Part shown: one piece after another, positions 5,860 through 6,743 of the stretch
How the letters are laid out: the number at the start of each line of letters is the position of its first letter
How positions within the stretch are numbered: the stretch's first letter is position 1
Source of the DNA: Collinsella sp.
GTDB lineage: Bacteria > Actinomycetota > Coriobacteriia > Coriobacteriales > Coriobacteriaceae
NCBI GenBank assembly: GCA_022720335.1
Contig: JAIHVJ010000103.1
Span: 1 to 6,743, forward strand
Length of the DNA: 6,743 nt
Reading direction: 5' to 3'
Notes under the pieces: model-generated
Database searches by the model: none
What the model was told of the DNA's origin: nothing
The model's input: the letters and a program-made list of their open reading frames with translations, nothing else
Made by a program: the position numbers and the translations under genes

Positions 5860-6447
5860 TTGAGCCTTAAGGTTTATCGCGGGCGTACGCTTGCCCGCAG
5901 TCAGGCGCTGCAGCTGCTGTTCCAGGCCGAGGCCACGGACAGCCCGCTCGAGCGCGTCCTCGAGGGTGATTTCCTGATCTCGAAGGGTCCCCTCGACCCC
6001 TATGCGCTGGAGCTGTGCCGCGGTGCCTACGAGCATATCGACCGCATCGACTGCGCTCTGCGCTCCGTTGCCAAGAACTGGGATCTTATGCGCATGCCCG
6101 GTGCCGACCGCAATCTGCTGCGTATCGCCGTTTACGAGATGCGTTTCCTCACCGACGAGGAGGTCTCGGACGCCATCGTGATCAACGAGGCCGTCGAGCT
6201 TGCCAAGGCCTATGGCACCGACCAGTCCGCGTCGTTCGTCAACGGCGTGCTGGGCAAGATCGCTCGCAGCGAGGAGCTGCCGGGCGAGGACCTATACCAG
6301 GAGCTGCTGGCCGAGGATCGCGCTCGCGAGGAGGCGCAGGCTGCCGAGGCTGCCGCTAAGGTTGCGGTTGCCCAGGCTGAGGCTGGTGTGTTGGCCGAGG
6401 ATGCGGACGCTGCTGAGGCCGTCGAGGCCGACTCCGTCGAGGAGTAG
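5860..6447 (+). CDS. nusB: Transcription antitermination factor NusB with an extended acidic C-terminus
   Basis: NusB pairs with NusE (ribosomal protein S10), binds boxA RNA and supports rRNA antitermination. The 195-residue product starts at TTG 5860, with AAGGAG inside the preceding gene. The all-helical NusB core spans about residues 5-138: RGRTLARSQALQLLFQAE (the Arg-rich first helix, RNA and S10 side), DRNLLRIAVYEM (83-94), and the strongest signature, VINEAVELAKAYGTDQSASF followed by VNGVLGKIA (107-135). Typical NusB proteins are about 130-150 residues. Here residues 139-195 add an Ala/Glu/Asp-rich tail (AEDRAREEAQAAEAAAK, then AEDADAAEAVEADSVEE) that is probably helical then disordered, and strongly acidic. 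It is 3 nt from the Asp23/Gls24 gene and 2 nt from xseB, so co-translation is likely. Confidence 0.93.
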   Translation: MSLKVYRGRTLARSQALQLLFQAEATDSPLERVLEGDFLISKGPLDPYALELCRGAYEHIDRIDCALRSVAKNWDLMRMPGADRNLLRIAVYEMRFLTDEEVSDAIVINEAVELAKAYGTDQSASFVNGVLGKIARSEELPGEDLYQELLAEDRAREEAQAAEAAAKVAVAQAEAGVLAEDADAAEAVEADSVEE

Positions 6448-6449
6448 CC

Positions 6450-6689
6450 ATGCCAGAGGGTTCTGTCCGTAACTTTGATGAGATTTCGGACCGTCTGGAT
6501 CAGATCATCGCTACCGTTCGCTCCAAGGATACCTCCTTGGAGCGTTCGCTCGATTTGTTTGACGAAGCGATTGAGCTGGGCTCCCGCGCGGTCGATATGG
6601 TCGACAAGTTTGAGTTGACGCCGCGTGAGGCCGACAAGCTCGAGCAGGAATACGATGAGGATGCGGCAAACGAATCCCAGGATAGCTAG
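6450..6689 (+). CDS. xseB: Exodeoxyribonuclease VII small subunit (XseB-like)
   Basis: XseB is the small helical subunit that decorates XseA in exonuclease VII, a nuclease that degrades single-stranded DNA into oligonucleotides. The 79-residue product has the family length and core: NFDEISDRLDQIIATVRS (8-25), then TSLERSLDLFDEAIELG (28-44), corresponding to the two antiparallel helices with the LExSLxLFExG pattern. Residues 55-79 are an acidic, probably flexible tail. ATG 6450 lies 2 nt after the nusB stop, and the Glu codons ending nusB (GTCGAGGAGTAG) supply a GAGGAG ribosome site at 6439-6444. No xseA gene is visible; it usually lies directly upstream of xseB. The protein is short and the match rests on pattern, so the assignment is likely rather than certain. 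Confidence 0.8.
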   Translation: MPEGSVRNFDEISDRLDQIIATVRSKDTSLERSLDLFDEAIELGSRAVDMVDKFELTPREADKLEQEYDEDAANESQDS

Positions 6690-6715
6690 GCCGCATCTCC
6701 GGATACGAATGGTTG

Positions 6716-6743
6716 ATGGCATTCATGAAACGCGTGCGTCTTG
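6716..6743 (+). CDS. Possible start of the next gene, cut by the right edge
   Basis: ATG 6716 and in-frame ATG 6725 open a frame reading MAFMKRVRL to the window end. A basic start of this kind would suit the N-terminus of a TlyA/S4-type RNA methyltransferase, which lies near xseB and dxs in some bacteria, but nine residues cannot prove this. The ribosome site is weak (GGA at 6701-6703). ATG 6709 in another frame is an alternative. Confidence 0.3.

Overview
The window is a GC-rich bacterial chromosomal segment in which every gene reads on the + strand. Gene content and order (mltG, yqeG, aroK, an aroB-like gene, an Xaa-Pro peptidase gene, efp, asp23/gls24, nusB, xseB) resemble a housekeeping block of Firmicutes and Actinobacteria. 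GC-rich codons and this particular order suggest a Coriobacteriia member, perhaps Collinsella-like. That placement is an inference from memory of gene order, not a computed result.

Region 1 (1-3482) looks like one transcription unit. It holds the 3' part of mltG (membrane-bound murein transglycosylase, cut by the left edge), then yqeG (HAD phosphatase), aroK (shikimate kinase) and a 3-dehydroquinate synthase homologue. The junctions are 1 nt, 8 nt and a 4-nt ATGA overlap. The last gene is the most unusual part of the window. Its reading frame is intact and has the length of an AroB protein, but by motif alignment all three zinc ligands, the glycine-rich NAD motif and several substrate-binding residues are replaced. 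It is probably a pseudoenzyme. The kinase beside it keeps all its active-site residues, and no aroQ gene is present.

Region 2 (3483-4811) is a single-gene unit: a 132-nt gap containing a long imperfect hairpin, an M24B Xaa-Pro aminopeptidase-type gene with all five metal ligands, and a very strong intrinsic terminator with a perfect 12-bp stem.

Region 3 (about 4812-6743) opens with a perfect TATAAT box and carries efp (translation elongation factor P), an Asp23/Gls24 family gene, nusB (antitermination factor) with an unusual Ala/Glu-rich acidic tail, and a small xseB-like gene (exonuclease VII small subunit). The genes are separated by 24, 3 and 2 nt, so they are probably co-transcribed. A further gene may begin in the last 28 nt. 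There is no gene-free stretch longer than 300 nt. I saw no tRNA, rRNA, CRISPR array, insertion sequence or phage gene.
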